DNA of 9,296 nucleotides from Patescibacteria group bacterium (GTDB lineage Bacteria; Patescibacteriota; Patescibacteriia; Patescibacteriales; GWC2-42-12). Position numbers and translations under genes: made by a program. The notes beneath the pieces were generated by a model, which saw only the letters and a program-made list of their open reading frames with translations, did not search any database and was not told where the DNA came from. Shown here in pieces: positions 7,233 through 9,296 of the stretch. Within the stretch, counting starts at the first letter, position 1. Every line of letters begins with the position of its first letter. Location of the stretch: NCBI GenBank assembly GCA_018827685.1, contig JAHJXD010000035.1, positions 1 to 9,296 of the forward strand, read 5' to 3'.

Positions 7233-8875
7233 ATAACTAAATATGAAAAAAAAATTAGAAATTGAAAATTATTCATGGTGGGGTGGCCGAGTGGTTGAAG
7301 GCGCAGCTCTCGAAAAGCTGTATATCCGAAAGGATATCTAGAGTTCAAATCTCTATCCCACCGCCAATTTACAATTTCAGAGTTTTGGGCGTTGTTTGCC
7401 TCGCGGCTTCGCCGCTCGGCTGGCGCGCTACGCGCGCAAAGAGCTGATTTTGAAAGGATTTGCCACGCTCCGCGCGGCGAAAAGGAAATGTTTTGGTTTT
7501 GGACTAGGAAGTTCGAACCAATCTTTTTTAGAAAATCCCGAATCCCTTCGGGATTTTCTTGCAAAGCGATAATTTTGGCTTGTTTGCTTGATTTTATGAA
7601 TTTGGCGACGAGTTCGAACCGATTATTGCTTTTTTGCTCAAAAGCGTTTAATTTGTCTTTCAAAACTTGTTTTTGATTGACGAGTTTGTTTTTTGCTTCC
7701 CGATATTCCGCGAGGTTTAACGCGCTCTCAAGAAAAGCGTTCATCAATTTTTCCAACTTCTCGTCAAGTTTTGAAATTTCCTCTTTTATTTTTTGAGCAA
7801 AAAAGCGAGATGATTGCGCTTTTCCTTTTTGCTCTTTTTCCAGTTCGGATAACATCCAATCAGCGCAATCATCAGACAAAGAAACTTTTTGAATTTCTTT
7901 TTGAATTTGAGAAGTGATGAGCTCCTCGCGAATATATTTTTGCTCACAAGGATTTTTCCGTTTGGTACATCGCAAATAGTTATGACCTTTTTGTTGCTCG
8001 GTAGTGATAAAACATCCGCATTCTCCACAACGGAAAAATCCTCTGTATAAAAATGGTTTCAAACCTTTGGAATGAGGTTTAGATTTTCGGCTCATTACTT
8101 CTTGAACTGTATCAAAAAGTTTCTTTGTGATAATCGGTTCGTGCTTTCCTTCGTGGATTTCACCACCATATCTCAACAATCCACAAAAAATTGGATTTTT
8201 TAACATATTATGAATATTGGAAATAGAAAGTTCTTGCTCTTTCCTTGAACGCAGTCCAAGTTCATTAACCATGTCTCTAACTTGTCGGAGTGTGTACCTG
8301 CCACTTGCGTAGGCCTCAAACGCTCTGACGATATATGGCGAGCGTTCGGGGTCTGGAATGATAACTTTCTTATCGCTGTCGTTTAGATAGCCGACAGGAG
8401 CGTTTTGAGGCCAAATACCATCCTTCAATTTTTGACGATGACCACGCTTGATATTCTCCGACAAGTTATCCACATAATACTTGGACTGCGAAAATGCGAT
8501 TGAGAGCATGAACTTTCCTTGCGGTGTTGGATCAAACCAAAAAGTTGAAAATTTTAAATCCAAAATAATTTTGGTATCAACGAGGTAGATAATTTTTCCT
8601 CCGTCTACCGAGTTTCTTGCAAGTCTATCGGGGTGCCATGCTAAAATTCCGTTAGCTTCACCAGCTTCCATGCGGAGAAGCATTTCATTAAAGACTGTCC
8701 GACCCGGAACCTTGGCGGTTTGTTTTTCCACGAAAATATCTACAACCTCAATTTGTTCTTTCAACGCTAACTCTTTGAGTTCGGCCAGTTGATCCGAAAT
8801 GCTTCTCACTTGTCTATCTTTGTCATCAGTAGACTTGCGAGTATATATAAAAAACTTTTTGGTTTGATTATTCAT
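7226..8875 (-). CDS. Large serine recombinase (site-specific integrase/resolvase family)
   Basis: Site-specific DNA recombinase of the large serine type, cutting and rejoining DNA through a serine-DNA linkage. Numbered from the ATG at 8875, the N-terminal catalytic domain has YTRKS with nucleophile Ser15, and the DRLARN motif with Arg84 and Arg87. A recombinase domain follows at about 160-265 (GYLNDSDKKV onward, with ARG-rich helices and KNPIFCGLLRYGG). A zinc ribbon has Cys283, Cys286, Cys303 and Cys310. A charged coiled-coil-like stretch spans about 345-415, and the recognisable end is NPEGIRDFLKKIGSN then SFSPRGAW (464-471). Residues 472-549 look non-native: they come from GC-rich palindromes, then residues 504-533 are the antisense of the tRNA-Ser. 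The frame extends upstream to a TTG at 8917 inside an inverted repeat, so the ATG is preferred. No Shine-Dalgarno sequence is seen. The gene appears intact; its target is unknown. Confidence 0.9.
   Translation of the reverse strand: MNNQTKKFFIYTRKSTDDKDRQVRSISDQLAELKELALKEQIEVVDIFVEKQTAKVPGRTVFNEMLLRMEAGEANGILAWHPDRLARNSVDGGKIIYLVDTKIILDLKFSTFWFDPTPQGKFMLSIAFSQSKYYVDNLSENIKRGHRQKLKDGIWPQNAPVGYLNDSDKKVIIPDPERSPYIVRAFEAYASGRYTLRQVRDMVNELGLRSRKEQELSISNIHNMLKNPIFCGLLRYGGEIHEGKHEPIITKKLFDTVQEVMSRKSKPHSKGLKPFLYRGFFRCGECGCFITTEQQKGHNYLRCTKRKNPCEQKYIREELITSQIQKEIQKVSLSDDCADWMLSELEKEQKGKAQSSRFFAQKIKEEISKLDEKLEKLMNAFLESALNLAEYREAKNKLVNQKQVLKDKLNAFEQKSNNRFELVAKFIKSSKQAKIIALQENPEGIRDFLKKIGSNFLVQNQNISFSPRGAWQILSKSALCARSAPAERRSREANNAQNSEIVNWRWDRDLNSRYPFGYTAFRELRLQPLGHPTMNNFQFLIFFSYLVIV
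7277..7366 (+). tRNA. tRNA-Ser, anticodon CGA
   Basis: A complete class II tRNA of 90 bases including an encoded CCA. The acceptor arms are GGTGGGG and TCCCACC with a G-T pair at the base, then discriminator G and CCA. The D arm reads GCCGAGTGGTTGAAGGC. The anticodon stem CAGCT/AGCTG encloses loop CTCGAAA with anticodon CGA at 7311-7313, reading codon TCG. The long variable arm TATCC-GAAA-GGATA and the T arm TAGAG-TTCAAAT-CTCTA complete the serine type. The gene lies convergent to a recombinase whose open frame runs through it in antisense. No second copy of the tRNA 3' end is seen in the window, so no duplicated attachment site is visible. Confidence 0.97.
7403..7435. repeat. Two GC-rich hairpins between tRNA and recombinase
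   Basis: GCGGC-TTC-GCCGC (7403-7415) and GCGCG-CTA-CGCGC (7423-7435) are perfect 5-bp stems with three-base loops. They lie where transcripts of the tRNA and recombinase converge and could help end transcription in both directions, although neither has an adjoining T run. They stand out sharply from the AT-rich surroundings and resemble the hairpins at 9047-9289. Confidence 0.65.
7453..7473 (-). repeat. Left copy of a 21-bp inverted repeat around the recombinase
   Basis: Read on the minus strand this is GCGGAGCGTGGCAAATCCTT plus one T. It matches 9051-9071 on the plus strand at 19 of 21 positions. Here it encodes the RGAWQIL part of the recombinase tail. The two copies are oppositely oriented and enclose the gene. 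Confidence 0.7.
7531..7558. repeat. Competing hairpins in the recombinase 3' coding region
   Basis: GGGATTTTC (7550-7558) is complementary to GAAAATCCC (7531-7539). Its first six bases can instead pair with AATCCC (7541-7546) across a TTC loop. Two mutually exclusive stems are thus possible. The segment encodes NPEGIRDFLKK, so protein constraint may explain it. Confidence 0.4.
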
Positions 8876-8891
8876 AATATGTTTTAAAAAC

Positions 8892-9005
8892 CTAAAAGGG
8901 CGACCATGTTGCACCAACTTTACCTTTCAGCAAAATTGAACACAGTCGCCCGTTTAGATGCTCAAACAAATAAAAAAGCTGAAAGTGTTCTAAAGTTGGT
9001 GCAAC
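8892..9005. repeat. Interleaved inverted repeats upstream of the recombinase
   Basis: Four pairs of complementary segments are packed into 114 bases just 5' of the recombinase. A: CTAAAAGGGCGAC (8892-8904) with GTCGCCCGTTTAG (8945-8957), one mismatch in 13. B: GTTGCACCAACTTTA (8908-8922) with its exact complement at 8991-9005. C: CTTTCAGC (8924-8931) with GCTGAAAG (8978-8985). D: GAACAC (8938-8943) with GTGTTC (8985-8990). B and C nest into one stem; A crosses it, giving a pseudoknot-like topology in RNA or a complex set of protein half-sites in DNA. Large serine recombinases commonly have their attachment site beside the gene, so this is the best candidate for one. A structured leader is the alternative. 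Confidence 0.75.
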
Positions 9006-9046
9006 TCAATATTACCATTTTTTATTTTGTATTGGCAAACGAGGAG

Positions 9047-9061
9047 CCACGCGGAGCGTGG
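9047..9061. repeat. GC-rich hairpin CCACGC-GGA-GCGTGG
   Basis: A perfect 6-bp stem with a GGA loop, overlapping the right copy of the 21-bp inverted repeat. A related but imperfect palindrome is found in the recombinase tail at 7463-7477. Confidence 0.75.
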
Positions 9062-9071
9062 AAAACCCTTT
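9051..9071 (+). repeat. Right copy of the 21-bp inverted repeat around the recombinase
   Basis: GCGGAGCGTGGAAAACCCTT plus one T matches the minus strand of 7453-7473 at 19 of 21 positions. The bases just before it (CC.C) also agree. In translation it gives RGAWKTL, matching RGAWQIL of the recombinase tail, so it may be a relic of a related gene rather than a terminal repeat. Confidence 0.7.
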
Positions 9072-9105
9072 TGGATTCTGAATTCGGCGGGGGGAATGCA
9101 TTAGT

Positions 9106-9124
9106 GTCGCGCCTTCGGCGCGAC
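9106..9124. repeat. GC-rich hairpin GTCGCGCC-TTC-GGCGCGAC
   Basis: The strongest stem in the window: 8 perfect base pairs closed by a TTC loop, in an AT-rich surrounding. It is not followed by a T run in either direction, so it is not a standard intrinsic terminator. Confidence 0.8.
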
Positions 9125-9213
9125 CCAATTTCGGCTCTAAAATCCGATTTCGTTTTTGGCGGTGTCTATTGTACAAAATTCGAACTTATTTTGAAAGCAA
9201 TCCCGACTAATCG

Positions 9214-9230
9214 CACGCGCGGAGCGCGTG
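9214..9230. repeat. GC-rich hairpin CACGCGC-GGA-GCGCGTG
   Basis: A perfect 7-bp stem with the same GGA loop as the hairpin at 9047-9061. The shared loop and stem composition suggest one family of short palindromes. Confidence 0.75.
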
Positions 9231-9273
9231 GTATCTCTGACCAAAATCGTACGCTCGGATAAAGCCCCATGCA

Positions 9274-9289
9274 CTGGCGAGTACGCCAG
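9274..9289. repeat. Hairpin CTGGCG-AGTA-CGCCAG at the window edge
   Basis: A perfect 6-bp stem with a four-base loop. The loop differs from the TTC and GGA types, so it may not belong with them; the context to the right is cut off. Confidence 0.6.
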
Positions 9290-9296
9290 CAACCCC

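Larger units (their letters stand above)
9006..9296. other. Right-hand region without a convincing gene; hairpins and possible element debris
   Basis: No credible gene is seen. A plus-strand open frame covers 8906-9262, but it starts inside the inverted-repeat cluster and is built largely from palindromes. Its stretch PRGAWKTLLDSEFGGG (from about 9045) resembles the SPRGAWQIL tail of the neighbouring recombinase, so it may be the remains of the 3' end of another recombinase in the opposite orientation. On the minus strand a 29-codon frame is open at the window edge and stops at 9207; it is too short to call. Four GC-rich hairpins lie here and are listed separately. Confidence 0.5.

Noticed and set aside
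7509..7620. Two GTTCGAACC sequences resembling a tRNA T arm
   Set aside because: They fall in the recombinase coding region (reading GSNF and NRFE on the minus strand) with no surrounding cloverleaf.
8876..8917. Upstream extension of the recombinase to a TTG at 8917
   Set aside because: The added 14 residues are read from the inverted-repeat arms, the start is TTG, and the catalytic domain begins naturally soon after the ATG at 8875.
8906..9262. A 118-codon plus-strand open frame
   Set aside because: It starts inside the inverted-repeat cluster opposite the recombinase leader, is built from palindromes, and has no coherent domain. Only a short PRGAW stretch is reminiscent of a recombinase tail.
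9207..9296. Short minus-strand frame open at the right edge
   Set aside because: It has only 29 codons before a stop at 9207-9209 and includes two palindromes. It could be the end of a real gene but nothing supports that within the window.

Overview
The window is an AT-rich bacterial segment with tightly packed genes. The gene set, the lack of Shine-Dalgarno sequences at every start whose upstream sequence is visible, and the type of serine recombinase suggest a streamlined uncultured lineage such as the Patescibacteria (CPR). That placement is inference from gene style; no marker gene here proves it.

Positions 6-7106 hold six plus-strand genes that read like one transcription unit, with gaps of at most 42 bases and two overlaps. 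They are a family 1 beta-glycosidase, IMP dehydrogenase (guaB), an agmatinase-type ureohydrolase (speB), a bacterial deoxyhypusine-synthase-like protein, a ten-helix EamA-type transporter, and an O-antigen ligase/polymerase-like membrane protein. The third and fourth genes form a probable polyamine pair: agmatine to putrescine, then NAD-dependent aminobutyl transfer to an unknown acceptor. The last two are translationally coupled or nearly so and may serve the cell envelope. The glycosidase and guaB have no obvious functional link to the rest.

Positions 7107-7276 are a short spacer. It contains an element bounded by 11-bp inverted repeats with four helically phased CGCTGA copies inside. A complete tRNA-Ser(CGA) with encoded CCA follows at 7277-7366 on the plus strand.

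Convergent to the tRNA is a large serine recombinase (7226-8875, minus). Its recognisable protein ends near residue 471, but the reading frame stays open through a GC-rich palindromic stretch and then straight through the tRNA in antisense. Immediately upstream of its start is a compact set of interleaved inverted repeats (8892-9005), the best candidate in the window for a recombination site or a structured leader. The right end (9006-9296) has no convincing gene. It carries several short GC-rich hairpins and an inverted copy of about 21 bases from the recombinase tail, which suggests debris from an earlier copy of the same kind of element.

The most unusual part is therefore 7107-9296, where a recombinase, a tRNA gene, palindromes and interleaved repeats are fitted together. 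The most interesting metabolic lead is the speB and deoxyhypusine-synthase-like pair, whose second enzyme keeps the catalytic lysine but lacks the eukaryotic histidine pair.
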